Source: Novosphingobium malaysiense (GTDB taxonomy: Bacteria > Pseudomonadota > Alphaproteobacteria > Sphingomonadales > Sphingomonadaceae). Taken from it: 64,000 nt of DNA. The position numbers and the translations under genes were made by a program. The stretch lies in contig NZ_JTDI01000005.1 of NCBI RefSeq assembly GCF_000802225.1, forward strand, positions 310,001-374,000. Reading direction: 5' to 3'. Every line of letters starts with the position of its first letter. Positions within the stretch are counted from its first letter, which is position 1. The notes below the pieces were generated by a model that saw only the letters and a list, made by a program, of their open reading frames with translations, searched no databases and was not told the DNA's origin. Below, piece by piece: positions 16,123 through 25,579 of this stretch.

Positions 16123-17799
16123 ATGCGTCAGCCGCCGGAAGGTGATGAACGGCGGGGCGGTGCTCTGGTCCCCTTGAGCGAGCCAGTGTTCCGCCGGATC
16201 TGGTCGGCAAGTCTGCTGAGCAATTTCGGACAACTCATCTTCGGGGTCGGGGCAGCTTGGGAGATGACGCGCCTGAGTGACTCGTCGAGCCTCGTGGCCA
16301 GCGTCCAGACAGCGATGATGATCCCGATCATGATCGTGACGCTCCCTGCAGGTGCGCTTTCCGACATGTTCGACCGGCGCAAGCTGGCAATGATCGGACT
16401 TGTGGTCTCGTCCGTCTCGGCCGCGATTCTCTCGCTCGTCAGTTATACCGGAGTTACCACCCCGGCTGCATTGCTGGCAGCGTGCGTGATGATCGGCATC
16501 GGAACCGCGATCTTCTCGCCTGCCTGGCAGTCTTCCATTTCGGAGCAGGTCTCGCGCGAGAACCTTCCTGCTGCGATTAGCCTGACATCGATCAGCTACA
16601 ATATCGCGCGCAGTTTCGGGCCTGCCATTGGTGGTGCGATCATAGTGGCATGGGGCGCCAAGGCGGTGTTTGTCTTCACGTCGCTCTTCTATGTGCCGCT
16701 ATTTCTTGCATTCCTGACCTGGAAGCGCGAGACTACGCTTTCTCGTTTGCCGCCCGAACGGATCGATCGTGCGATCTATTCGGGATTGCGTTATTCCATT
16801 CATTCTCCCGGTGTCCGGGCAGTGCTCTTGCGTGCCTTCGCCTTTGGGTTTGCTACGAACGCGGTCATCCAGGCAATGCTGCCGCTGGTGGTGAAAGATA
16901 TCCTCGGAGGAAGCGCCTTCGTGCTGGGCGTTCTGCTAGGCGCCCAGGGTATCGGTGCAATAGGTGGCGCCATGTTCGTCAGCCGGATCAGTGAGCGATA
17001 TGAGAATGAGAAAGCCATACGGGCACTGGTGGTATTGGCAGGGCTGGTCATCATCGGGGTCGGCCTCAGCCCTTGGCTTGTTCTCACCACCGTGCTCATC
17101 TTCATGTTTGGGATTTTCTATATCCTAATTGCCGCGCTGATGAATGTGACGATCCAGATGTCTGCGCCAAGATGGGTGGTGGCGCGCCTGCTTTCGCTGT
17201 TTTCCTCTGCCATGACAGGGGGGATCGCGATCGGTGCCCTGACATGGGGGGCGCTGGCCGACAGACTCGGCGTTGGCCCTGCCTTCGCCATCGCGGGTAT
17301 CTGTTCGATCGCCAGCATGGCCATCGGTTTCCGGTTCCGGTTGCCCAATATCGGCGAAGAGTCCAATGACGAGATCGAGCCGCGCGGAGCCATGAATGTG
17401 GGCATGTCAATCACGCGACGTTCCGGGCCGGTCGTCATCGAGGTTACTTACAAGGTCGATCCTGACCTGGCCCGTGAGTTTTACAAGGCAATGAACAAGT
17501 TGCGTCGCGCGCGCTTGAGAATCGGAGCGTTCAACTGGTCGCTTTCTCGCAACATCGCCGAGCCACGTGTGTGGCTGGAGCGATACCAGTGCCCCACTTG
17601 GGGTGATTATCTGCGCATGCGTGATCGTTACAGTTTGGCTGACATGCAGTTGCAGGACGATGTCAACGCGATCTGCATTGATGGGCAATCACATGCGTCG
17701 CGATGGCTCGAACGCCCCTATGGTTCGGTACGTGCAAGCGAAGAAATCGTTGATAACGATATCAATGTCATCGAATCAGGACGCCCCTTGGGGACATGA
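16123..17799 (+). CDS. MFS transporter (EntS-like) with C-terminal extension
   Basis: The first about 420 residues form an EntS/MFS_3-type transporter: VPLSEPVFRRIWSASLLSNF at the start, the loop-2/3 signature GALSDMFDRRK, and alternating hydrophobic segments consistent with about 12 membrane helices. A soluble tail of about 140 residues follows (VVIEVTYKVDPDLAREFYKA, ending near RPLGT). This tail is found in a subset of the family, and its role is unknown. I use the ATG at 16123 (558 residues), which follows CAGGGGC closely; an in-frame GTG at 16078 is possible. It probably exports or imports a small hydrophobic compound, possibly a substrate or intermediate. Confidence 0.82.
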   Translation: MRQPPEGDERRGGALVPLSEPVFRRIWSASLLSNFGQLIFGVGAAWEMTRLSDSSSLVASVQTAMMIPIMIVTLPAGALSDMFDRRKLAMIGLVVSSVSAAILSLVSYTGVTTPAALLAACVMIGIGTAIFSPAWQSSISEQVSRENLPAAISLTSISYNIARSFGPAIGGAIIVAWGAKAVFVFTSLFYVPLFLAFLTWKRETTLSRLPPERIDRAIYSGLRYSIHSPGVRAVLLRAFAFGFATNAVIQAMLPLVVKDILGGSAFVLGVLLGAQGIGAIGGAMFVSRISERYENEKAIRALVVLAGLVIIGVGLSPWLVLTTVLIFMFGIFYILIAALMNVTIQMSAPRWVVARLLSLFSSAMTGGIAIGALTWGALADRLGVGPAFAIAGICSIASMAIGFRFRLPNIGEESNDEIEPRGAMNVGMSITRRSGPVVIEVTYKVDPDLAREFYKAMNKLRRARLRIGAFNWSLSRNIAEPRVWLERYQCPTWGDYLRMRDRYSLADMQLQDDVNAICIDGQSHASRWLERPYGSVRASEEIVDNDINVIESGRPLGT

Positions 17800-18124
17800 T
17801 CGCTAGTTATGTCATCTGAAGTCGTCGCTTTGCCAGCCGGCTGTGAAGGTGCGCGCCTGGAGGCCTTAATCAAGCTGCGGGATTGTTGATGCCATTGATC
17901 CCTGTCCCGCGTGTTGGCTCAAGGACTGCACGAACCATCTTCGCATATGTGATGAAAATTATTGCACGCCGCCCACGTCTGCGATTGTGCGCAATCCGAT
18001 GTCGATCGATATTGTGCGAAATGAAATGAGAGAGCTACTGGGCTCAAGGGTAGTGGATAGCTTTCTGGAAGAACTGGAAGCTCTTCTTACCGTCGCAAAA
18101 ACATGGTTTGGGAGATGGGAAGAG
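17800..18124 (+). promoter_or_regulatory. Leader of the TonB receptor with repeated motifs
   Basis: This 325-bp gap contains CGCATATGTGAT (17942-17953), close to the shared CGCATATGCAAT motif. It also holds a direct repeat, ATTGTGCGCAAT (17984-17995) and ATTGTGCGAAAT (18011-18022), 27 bases apart. The frame from 17987 stays open into the receptor but encodes no recognisable sequence. Regulation of receptor expression here is likely but inferred. Confidence 0.4.
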
Positions 18125-20488
18125 ATGTCGACATTCAGGGCATCGGGTTCGATTGGCGCAATCGCATGGGCAATGGCAATATCCTCGCCTGTCTGTGCGC
18201 AATCAACGAACAACAATAACTCCGGACAGATTGAGGAAATCATCGTGACCGCGCAAAAGCGCGAGCAGAGCCTGCAGGATGTGCCGGTCGCCATCACCGC
18301 CCTGTCGCAGACCGCGCTGCAGACCAACCGCATCACTTCGATCAACGATCTCGGCTCGATCGCGCCGAACGTCACCTTCATGGCCAACCGCTCGAACAAC
18401 GCGCCGCAGATCGTGATGCGTGGCGAACTGGTAACCGCGCCATTCCCCGGTCAGGATACTGCGCTGCCGATCTATCTAGATGGTGTGTGGCTTGGCGGTA
18501 CGTTGGGCACGGCGCTGGAACTTCCCGACATTGAGCGTATCGAAGTTCTGCGTGGTCCCCAGGGGACCCTGTTCGGCCGCAACTCGACGGCCGGTGCGAT
18601 CAGCATCATTACCGCCGATCCGGCAGGTGAATTTGATGCGCGCAGCACTATCAGCGTGGGCAACTACGACCAGTTCCGTACCTCGACCCGCATCGATACG
18701 CCGCAGTTCGGCCCGTTCAGCGCATCCATCAGCTATACCCACAACGAACGTCGTGGTGATGTGCGCAACCTTGGCGCGGGGACAGTCTGGGATCGCACTT
18801 CCGACATCAGTGGTCAGGGCGTGGCGGTCTCTCCAGAGTGGCTGGGCAGCTCGAACAAGGAAAGCGTCTTTGCTCAGCTGAAATTCGAGCCCAGCGATTC
18901 GTTCAAGATGGTCTACAAGTTCGACTGGATGGACAGCGAGTTCACGCCGGAAGCGAACGGTATCCTGCAGTTCACGCCTGAATCGATGGGTTCGCCCTTC
19001 GGTGACCTGATCGCTTCGATGTATGCGGATAACCCGTTCCCGCTGTCCGGCCTGCATCGTCCCGATGCCATCAATGCCGATTGGGCGACGCTTTCCAAGC
19101 AGCGCGCACATGGCCATAACCTGACGGCCACGTACGACATCACCGACCAGCTTTCGATCAAGAACGTGTTCGGCCTGCGCAAGAACAGCCTCTATTCGAA
19201 CTTCGCGCAGGGCATGGGTGGCCTCAAGGTCAACGCTGCTTACGCCGGCTTCCTCGAATTGATCTCAGGCGTCCCTGCCGGTACGTTCGACAGCCTGATC
19301 GGCGAATCCTATCGTATCTTCGATGCTAGCGTGGTTTCAACCGCCAAGCAGTGGTCGGACGAATTGCAGATCAACTACAGCTCCGACTTGGTGACTGTGA
19401 CGGCCGGTGCGCTCTATGTTCATGTCCGCACCACGTTTGGTGGCGAACCGGGGCAGGCTTCTACCCAGGCTCTGGCGATCATTCCGGGCGGCGTAATTCC
19501 GCAGGGCCCGCTTGCCGATGCAACCAACCGCGCGCTCAACAAGTCGCTCGCCGGCTACACTCAGGTCGAATTGCATGCGACCGATAGCCTGGACCTGATT
19601 GGTGGAATCCGTCTGACCAACGACAAGAAGTCAACATCGACCGATGGTGTGACGGCCAATACTTCGAAGTATTCCGACACGCGTCTTTCATACTCGCTGG
19701 GTGTCAACTACAAGATCAACCCAGACGTTCTCGTCTATGGCAAGTATGCCAATGCCTATGTCTCGGGCGGCAATCTCAGCGGCTTGGACTTTGCGCCGAC
19801 CGTTGTCGACTCCTGGGAACTGGGCTTCAAGGGGGATCTGCTTGACCGCCGTGTCCGCCTGAACGTCGCCCTGTTTAAGGCCGATTACACCGACGAACAG
19901 TTCGCGACCGCGTGCTTCAACATCGGCATTACCACCGGCGTGACCTGCATCGGTTCGGCGGGCGATCTCAAGACCAAGGGCTTTGAAGGCGAAATTACCG
20001 CCACTCCGCTCGAAGGCCTGACGCTCAACGGCTCGGTCGGCTACACCGACATGAAGCTGAAGAACATCAATCCGCTGCTCACCGCTTCCGGCCCCTATGT
20101 GCTGGCGCGTCGCCCGGACTGGACGGCCAACCTTGGTGCGACCTATGAAACGCTACCGCTGTTCGATGACACGACGCTGATGTTCCGCCTTTCCGGCACG
20201 TATCACAGTGCCTACAACAACTTCGAATATCAGCCGATCCCCGCAGCGTATCAGGGTGTGGCCACGACACCGTCCGAATGGGTGGTCAATGCCCGGGCAA
20301 CCTTGCGCAACATCGCGCTTGGCGATCACACCGTCGATGTCTCGGCATGGGTGATGAACCTTGGCGATGCGGATGGTCCCGTAGCACCGGGCGGCATCAG
20401 CTTCTCCACGCCGAACACGCCGTTGTTCGCAGTGGGAAGCTATACTCCGGCCAGGACTTTCGGCGTCGATTTGACCTTCAACTATTGA
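18125..20488 (+). CDS. TonB-dependent outer-membrane receptor
   Basis: This 787-residue receptor starts with a signal peptide (MSTFRASGSIGAIAWAMA...SSPVCAQ, cleavage after the Ala of CA-Q), then the TonB box IEEIIVTAQKREQSLQDVPV. A plug domain follows, with the usual IERIEVLRGPQGTLFGRNST motif, then a long 22-strand-type barrel ending in the aromatic LTFNY. It would import a substrate across the outer membrane using TonB energy. The ATG at 18125 is chosen because it starts the signal peptide. Sphingomonads commonly use such receptors for aromatic compounds, so the ligand is probably the cluster's growth substrate. Confidence 0.93.
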   Translation: MSTFRASGSIGAIAWAMAISSPVCAQSTNNNNSGQIEEIIVTAQKREQSLQDVPVAITALSQTALQTNRITSINDLGSIAPNVTFMANRSNNAPQIVMRGELVTAPFPGQDTALPIYLDGVWLGGTLGTALELPDIERIEVLRGPQGTLFGRNSTAGAISIITADPAGEFDARSTISVGNYDQFRTSTRIDTPQFGPFSASISYTHNERRGDVRNLGAGTVWDRTSDISGQGVAVSPEWLGSSNKESVFAQLKFEPSDSFKMVYKFDWMDSEFTPEANGILQFTPESMGSPFGDLIASMYADNPFPLSGLHRPDAINADWATLSKQRAHGHNLTATYDITDQLSIKNVFGLRKNSLYSNFAQGMGGLKVNAAYAGFLELISGVPAGTFDSLIGESYRIFDASVVSTAKQWSDELQINYSSDLVTVTAGALYVHVRTTFGGEPGQASTQALAIIPGGVIPQGPLADATNRALNKSLAGYTQVELHATDSLDLIGGIRLTNDKKSTSTDGVTANTSKYSDTRLSYSLGVNYKINPDVLVYGKYANAYVSGGNLSGLDFAPTVVDSWELGFKGDLLDRRVRLNVALFKADYTDEQFATACFNIGITTGVTCIGSAGDLKTKGFEGEITATPLEGLTLNGSVGYTDMKLKNINPLLTASGPYVLARRPDWTANLGATYETLPLFDDTTLMFRLSGTYHSAYNNFEYQPIPAAYQGVATTPSEWVVNARATLRNIALGDHTVDVSAWVMNLGDADGPVAPGGISFSTPNTPLFAVGSYTPARTFGVDLTFNY

Positions 20489-20493
20489 AACCG

Positions 20494-20512
20494 GGTTTGC
20501 GGATCGCAAACC
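20494..20512 (+). terminator. Short hairpin after the TonB receptor gene
   Basis: GGTTTGCG (20494-20501) pairs with CGCAAACC (20505-20512) around a three-base loop, five bases after the receptor stop. There is no T-run, so it may attenuate or stabilise the transcript rather than end it. Confidence 0.4.
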
Positions 20513-20640
20513 ATTGGGTTTAGCAAATCGGGCGAGATCCGGGTGCGGATTCGATATCACTCGACCGGGAACGGCAGGCAGCAAATTTTTCGCATCCTTT
20601 TCGGATGGATGCACGTACAGGCCGCTAAAAAGGAACTGAG

Positions 20641-21588
20641 ATGAAGCCGATGGAAGTATCGACATTCGGAAGCTTCATGGTCGGTGGAAGGCTCGAAAAG
20701 GCTGTTATCAGGACTACCATGTCCGCGACCGAAGGGTTTCCCGGGACAATCTGGGTGGACCAGATGTATGTCCAGTTCGTCAAGCCGGCCAAGCAGAAGT
20801 TCAAGTACCCGGTCGTGTTTGTTCATGGTGGCGGATGTACGGGTAAATGCTTCGAGACCAAGCCCGACGGTAATGAGGGCTGGGCCAATTACTTCGTGCG
20901 AGCCGGTTTCGATACGTACTGGGTCGACAAACCTTGGCGCGGACGGTCGGGTTTCAACCCGACGGCGATCAACCGCGCGGCGCTTGAGGGCGACGCTTCG
21001 TTGATCCCGGAGATTCATAGCCCGGCTTGTACGGAAGTGCTGGAAGCGGGAAGCTGGGGCTTCGGCACGCTCACGACCAAGGAAGACATCTTGATCGGTA
21101 TCAAGGATACCGTACCGGACTTCACTCTCGCGCTGCCCGGTAATCACGGTATCAGTGCTGGTGGTCCGGTCGTTGATGAAGCGTTGGTAGCGTTGCTGGA
21201 GAGGATCGGTCCGGCCATCCTGATCGGCCACTCCCAGGGCGGCGGAGAGGTTTTCGCTCCGCTGCGTCTGCGGCCCGACCTCGTGGCGGCTGTCATCGGC
21301 GTGGAGCCTGCGGCGCCGCCCACGGATAATTTCGAGGCCTATGTCGATGCGCCCGTCTTGTGCATCTGGGCGGAAGAACGCAACGCCATCCCCGGTGCCA
21401 TGATGAGCAATGCCGAGCAGGATCGTGCCATGGCCGAGGGCATCAATGCAGCGGGCGGGCATGCCGAAGTCAAGGTGCTGACGGCGCTGGGCTTCGAGGG
21501 CAATGGCCACATGATGCTGCAGAACTCAAACAGTGACGAGATCGCGCAATTGATGGTCGACTGGATCACGGACAACGCGAACGGCTGA
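20641..21588 (+). CDS. Alpha/beta hydrolase, esterase-713-like
   Basis: This 315-residue protein resembles the Alcaligenes esterase 713 group. It has the oxyanion-hole segment VHGGGCTGKCFETKPDG, the WRGRSGF turn, and the nucleophile S198 in IGHSQGGGEVF. The likely acid is in VIGVEPAAPP and the catalytic His in GNGHMMLQ. No signal peptide is obvious. Members are esterases of uncertain natural substrate. It follows the TonB receptor and precedes a tannase-family hydrolase, so it could hydrolyse an ester entering through the receptor. Confidence 0.85.
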   Translation: MKPMEVSTFGSFMVGGRLEKAVIRTTMSATEGFPGTIWVDQMYVQFVKPAKQKFKYPVVFVHGGGCTGKCFETKPDGNEGWANYFVRAGFDTYWVDKPWRGRSGFNPTAINRAALEGDASLIPEIHSPACTEVLEAGSWGFGTLTTKEDILIGIKDTVPDFTLALPGNHGISAGGPVVDEALVALLERIGPAILIGHSQGGGEVFAPLRLRPDLVAAVIGVEPAAPPTDNFEAYVDAPVLCIWAEERNAIPGAMMSNAEQDRAMAEGINAAGGHAEVKVLTALGFEGNGHMMLQNSNSDEIAQLMVDWITDNANG

Positions 21589-21649
21589 AGGTCGCGGGAA
21601 GCCGTAACGGCGGTCGCCGCGATTTCGCTTACGCAGGAGGAAAGACGAA

Positions 21650-23299
21650 TTGCTCAAGGGTGAGATTCGCCACATCGACTGGCAGAACTGGATGTCCATG
21701 GAAGGCGTTGGTGAGGTGGCTGGCGTCGCCGAGCGATGCACCATTGATTTCCTGCAGCCGGTGCTATCGCAGCTAGGCGCGTTTGAAGTCATGTCGGCCA
21801 GGATCAATCGCGATGGCGAATATCAGCCGCCGTTCTACTGGACGGCGCCGATAAACAACCTGACCCTGCCCAAGCCCCCGCCATACAAGGAACTGCCGGA
21901 CTTCTGCGAAGTTCAGGTCCGCTACGAAACGCCGGGAGGCCACGAAGCGCATATCTACGTCTGGGCGCCGCTCGTCTGGAACGGGCGCTACCTTGGCACC
22001 GCAGGGGGATCCAGCCAGACTGTCTATTGGCGCGAGCCGCCATGGCCGGGCCGCAATCCGCGCCTGTCGCACGCTATCCGCAATGGCTTCGCTTCGGCGA
22101 CGACCGATGGTGGAAACCGCGATGCGCGCTTTTTCGACTGGGCGATCGTTCCAGGCGAGGATTCGCTGAACGAGGACCTGATCCTGAGCTGGGCCTATCG
22201 GGCGACCCACGAGATGACCAAAGTGGCAAAGGCGGTCATCGAGGCTCTATATGGTGAGCCGCCGGCCTACTCTTACCTTGCAGGCTGTTCCGGTGGTGGC
22301 CGCATGACGCTTTCACAGGCGCAACATCACCCTGACGACTACGATGGCTTCTGGGCCGCCGATCCCGCCGTACACTGGGGCAGGACCATCGCTTCTGGCA
22401 TTTGGCCGGCCCTTGTCATGAAAGAACGGGGCGTGGCTTTGGCGGACGCAAAGCTTGACGCCTTCCGCGACGGGGCTGCGGCATCGTGCCCTGATCGGAG
22501 CCTGGCTGATGGGATCGCTGGACCTTTCGATCGCTGCACCTTCGACCCTCGGTCCATCGTCGGTAACGAGACCGAAGCGGGGACCATCACCGAGGCAGAT
22601 GCTGCAGTCATGCAGGAAATCTGGGATGGGCCGCGCCGGCCCGACGGTACGCCCTTGTGGTTCGGCTTGCGCCCTGGCGTGCAAAGTTGGGGGATGGACG
22701 GGCTGTGCAGGACGGAGACGCGCGATGGCAAACTTGTGCCCGTTCCGTTCGAACTGGCTTTCGCCCAATTGCGTTGGTCTGCGCACGATGAAGCGCTCGA
22801 CTGGGATTCGCTGACGTTCGAGCGCTATGCCGAGCTGTTCGAGAGTGGGCTGGCGGAAGTCGCGCCCGCAGCGGGCAACGATCCGGATCTTTCCGGGCTG
22901 GCGGCAAGTGGCGCAAAACTGTTGCTGACCCAGGGTGCTGATGACGACATTCTGCCATCGCAAGGGTGCATCAGCTACTACGAGAGCGTTCTGGCCAAGA
23001 TGGGCGGCCATGCGGCGACCGTTCCATTCGCGCGGTTCTTTCTGACCGAGGGGGATGGCCATGCTTTCTGCATCAATCGCGGGCCTGGCCTTACCAACGC
23101 ATCAGCGATGATTGCGCTGATGGAGTGGGTTGAGCAGGACAAGGCTCCCGCAATGATCGTGGCCGAGCGGTTTGACCGGGACAGTTTTGAACGTATTGCT
23201 ACGCGCCCGGCATATCTGTATCCCTGCATGCCGGTTTATCGCGGTGAGGGCGACCCCAATGAGGCCGAAAGCTTCACGTCGTCTTGCGCGGTTTCATGA
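21650..23299 (+). CDS. Tannase/feruloyl-esterase family hydrolase (first copy)
   Basis: This 549-residue tannase-family protein has its nucleophile S214 in AGCSGGGR, the acid region TQGADDDILP and the His in GDGHAFC. Secreted tannases have a CS-D-HC pattern with a disulfide joining the cysteines next to Ser and His. Here Cys precedes the Ser (C213) but the second Cys is three residues after the His. No signal peptide is visible, so a cytoplasmic enzyme is likely. Translation starts at TTG 21650, nine bases after a perfect AGGAGG. A second copy lies at 37246. It should cleave an ester, perhaps of a phenolic acid. Confidence 0.85.
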   Translation: MLKGEIRHIDWQNWMSMEGVGEVAGVAERCTIDFLQPVLSQLGAFEVMSARINRDGEYQPPFYWTAPINNLTLPKPPPYKELPDFCEVQVRYETPGGHEAHIYVWAPLVWNGRYLGTAGGSSQTVYWREPPWPGRNPRLSHAIRNGFASATTDGGNRDARFFDWAIVPGEDSLNEDLILSWAYRATHEMTKVAKAVIEALYGEPPAYSYLAGCSGGGRMTLSQAQHHPDDYDGFWAADPAVHWGRTIASGIWPALVMKERGVALADAKLDAFRDGAAASCPDRSLADGIAGPFDRCTFDPRSIVGNETEAGTITEADAAVMQEIWDGPRRPDGTPLWFGLRPGVQSWGMDGLCRTETRDGKLVPVPFELAFAQLRWSAHDEALDWDSLTFERYAELFESGLAEVAPAAGNDPDLSGLAASGAKLLLTQGADDDILPSQGCISYYESVLAKMGGHAATVPFARFFLTEGDGHAFCINRGPGLTNASAMIALMEWVEQDKAPAMIVAERFDRDSFERIATRPAYLYPCMPVYRGEGDPNEAESFTSSCAVS

Positions 23300-23468
23300 C
23301 GAAGCAGCAATCAGGATGGTGATTTCCGGATCGCCTTTATGATTTCTGAAATTGCGCCCGATATCCGCGACTTGTTCCGGATTTTTCGCTAAGATGCGAC
23401 TGGTCGGTGCAGGAGCGGTTTGCGCCAGGCCATTGCGCGATGCGCCAATTCCAGAAAGAACAGGACTG

Positions 23469-24995
23469 ATGCCCCGCGCCAGAAGTCCGCAAGAACAATG
23501 GTGGATATCTATGTTGGGAGCAGGGCCTGAGGCCGCATTTGCATCCGTAGCTGAGCATCGGTGGGAAACGCGGTTGCTCATCGACGGCCAACTCGTCGAT
23601 GGCGAAGGAGAAACGCTTATCGCGCAATCCCCTTCGACCGAGGACGTCCTCACCCAGGTACGCGGGGCATCATTGCAGCAGGTGGCCCAGGCCACGCAGG
23701 CCGCCCGTCGGGCCTTCGCAACCACCGAATGGTCGCGTAATGGCGAAATCCGCAAGGCGGCACTTCATCGCCTAGCCGACTTGTTCGAAGAAAACGCGCA
23801 AGAGATGACAGATTCGATCATCGAGGATGTCGGGGCAGTCGTGTCTGTGGCAGGTCCGCTCCAGCTGGGGCAGGGCATTCGCTTCCTGCGCTGGAATGCT
23901 GACATGGCGACGAAGGACCGTACCAGCCGTCCCGAAGATACCGCGCCGCCGATGCCAAGCGCCAGCCTTGTCAGGAAGGTGCCTGCCGGTGTCGTAGCTG
24001 CCATCGCACCCTACAACTACCCGATCTTCATGGCCGCGGCCAAGCTTGGTGCCGCGTTGGCGGCCGGCTGCACGGTGGTGCTGCTGCCGTCGGCGCAGAC
24101 CATGCTCTCCACCCTGATCCTTGGCCGTCTGGTGCGCGAGGCAGGCTTCCCAGACGGCGTTGTCAACGTACTGGCAGGCGGCGTCGATGTGGCGCAGGCC
24201 CTGTGCCAGAGTGGTGAGGTGGACCGGATCACCTTCACCGGATCCACGCCGATCGGCAGGATCGTGATGGCGCAGGCCGCTTCCAGCCTGAAGGGCGTGG
24301 TACTGGAGCTAGGTGGCAAGTCGGCTGCGATCGTCCTGCCGGATGCCGACCTCGAACGGATCATCCAGCCGCTGCACTATCGCTATATCCGCAATTCGGG
24401 GCAGGCGTGCCAGGCTTCGACGCGGCTGCTGGTGCCCGAGGCGCTCAAGGACCGCTTTATCGAGCTGACGCGGCGCATGTACGAGACCGTCGTCGTGGGC
24501 GATCCGCGCAGCGAGAGCAGCGTGATGGGGCCGGTAATCTCGGCGGCCCACCGCGACAAGATCGAAGCCTACGTCGAATCCGCCCTTGCCGAAGGTGGTT
24601 ACATCATCGCGGGTGGCGGTCGTCCGCCCATCGACAAGGGTTTCTATGTCAACCCGACCCTTATCGGCGGTGTGACCAATGACGCCAAGGTCTGCCGCGA
24701 GGAGATCTTCGGTCCAGTCGCTGCTGTCATGTTCTATGCCACGGTCGAGGAAGCGATTGCAATCGCCAACGAAACGGAGATGGGGCTGGCAGGATCGGTG
24801 TGGGGTTCCGATCTTGATACCTGCATCGACGTTGCCAGGCAGATCAAGGCCGGCACCGTGACGATCAATGGCGGTGGCCCGATCCGGTGCGATGTGCCGA
24901 TCTGCGGCTGGAAGCAAAGCGGTATTGGCCGCGAATTCGGTGAAGACGGTATCGAGGCCTTTTTCGAGACCCAGCATATCCAGTGGGCGCTCTGA
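23469..24995 (+). CDS. Aldehyde dehydrogenase (first copy)
   Basis: This NAD(P)-dependent aldehyde dehydrogenase (508 residues from ATG 23469) shows IAPYNYPIF at the cofactor site, the general-base Glu in LELGGKSA, and the catalytic Cys in NSGQACQAS. FGPVAAV and the C-terminal GWKQSGIGREFG are standard family marks. The start is uncertain: AGGA just precedes 23469, but an ATG at 23511 also fits. It would oxidise an aldehyde from the pathway to an acid. It lies 39 bases before the UGSC-family gene on the same strand. Confidence 0.88.
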   Translation: MPRARSPQEQWWISMLGAGPEAAFASVAEHRWETRLLIDGQLVDGEGETLIAQSPSTEDVLTQVRGASLQQVAQATQAARRAFATTEWSRNGEIRKAALHRLADLFEENAQEMTDSIIEDVGAVVSVAGPLQLGQGIRFLRWNADMATKDRTSRPEDTAPPMPSASLVRKVPAGVVAAIAPYNYPIFMAAAKLGAALAAGCTVVLLPSAQTMLSTLILGRLVREAGFPDGVVNVLAGGVDVAQALCQSGEVDRITFTGSTPIGRIVMAQAASSLKGVVLELGGKSAAIVLPDADLERIIQPLHYRYIRNSGQACQASTRLLVPEALKDRFIELTRRMYETVVVGDPRSESSVMGPVISAAHRDKIEAYVESALAEGGYIIAGGGRPPIDKGFYVNPTLIGGVTNDAKVCREEIFGPVAAVMFYATVEEAIAIANETEMGLAGSVWGSDLDTCIDVARQIKAGTVTINGGGPIRCDVPICGWKQSGIGREFGEDGIEAFFETQHIQWAL

Positions 24996-25033
24996 ATGGT
25001 GCAATGGCAAAACAAGAACAGGAGCGAAACGCG

Positions 25034-25579
25034 ATGACCAAGGGCTATGTGCTTGATCCGGTGGTACGCCTCAAGGCTCCCGACAATCCGGCCGGTCCCC
25101 CGCTTGGCCCGCTCAGCGGTAAGGTGCTGGGTCTGCGTCGGGATATCTACTGGACCAGCTGGGACGCAGTGACCGACGAATGGGCCAAACTGGCTGAGCG
25201 CGATGGCGCCGAGGTGCGCTACTGGCGCCATTATGCTCCCACGGGCAGGCAGATGGAGCAGATGCTCTCCGAGCTTGATCAGTTCCTTTCCGAAGTGGAT
25301 GGCGTGGTGGTCGGCCTGTCCAATTGCGGCGCGTGCAGCCAGTGGGTGATACACGACGCCTTGCGCGCGCTCGACAAGGATATTCCGACGGTCGTGGTCT
25401 CGACTGACCAGTTCGTGGAGTTCAATCAGCTTCTTGCGAACCAGGGCGGGCGCGACGAAATCCGCATCGCACCGTTGCCGTACCCGCTTGAAGGTCTGCC
25501 CGAGGAGAAGATCAGGCAGATCGCGCGCGATAACTATGAATCCATGCTCAGCTATCTGGGCGCAGAGGTCTATGCATGA
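25034..25579 (+). CDS. UGSC-family protein (cysteine form)
   Basis: This 181-residue protein matches the UGSC family, known as selenoproteins (U-G-S-C) or cysteine homologues; here the motif is CGAC in GLSNCGACSQWVIHDAL, about residues 97-113. The surrounding fold, with VDGVVVGLSNCG and IPTVVVSTDQF, resembles a Rossmann-like thiol enzyme. The biochemical function of the family is not established. The start is ATG 25034, nine bases after AGGAG. It overlaps the next gene by ATGA, so the two products probably act together. The motif's two cysteines suggest thiol chemistry. This is inference. Confidence 0.7.
   Translation: MTKGYVLDPVVRLKAPDNPAGPPLGPLSGKVLGLRRDIYWTSWDAVTDEWAKLAERDGAEVRYWRHYAPTGRQMEQMLSELDQFLSEVDGVVVGLSNCGACSQWVIHDALRALDKDIPTVVVSTDQFVEFNQLLANQGGRDEIRIAPLPYPLEGLPEEKIRQIARDNYESMLSYLGAEVYA

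Noticed and set aside
17987..18124. In-frame extension of the TonB receptor from GTG 17987
   Set aside because: It precedes the signal peptide, covers the repeated motifs and has no ribosome site
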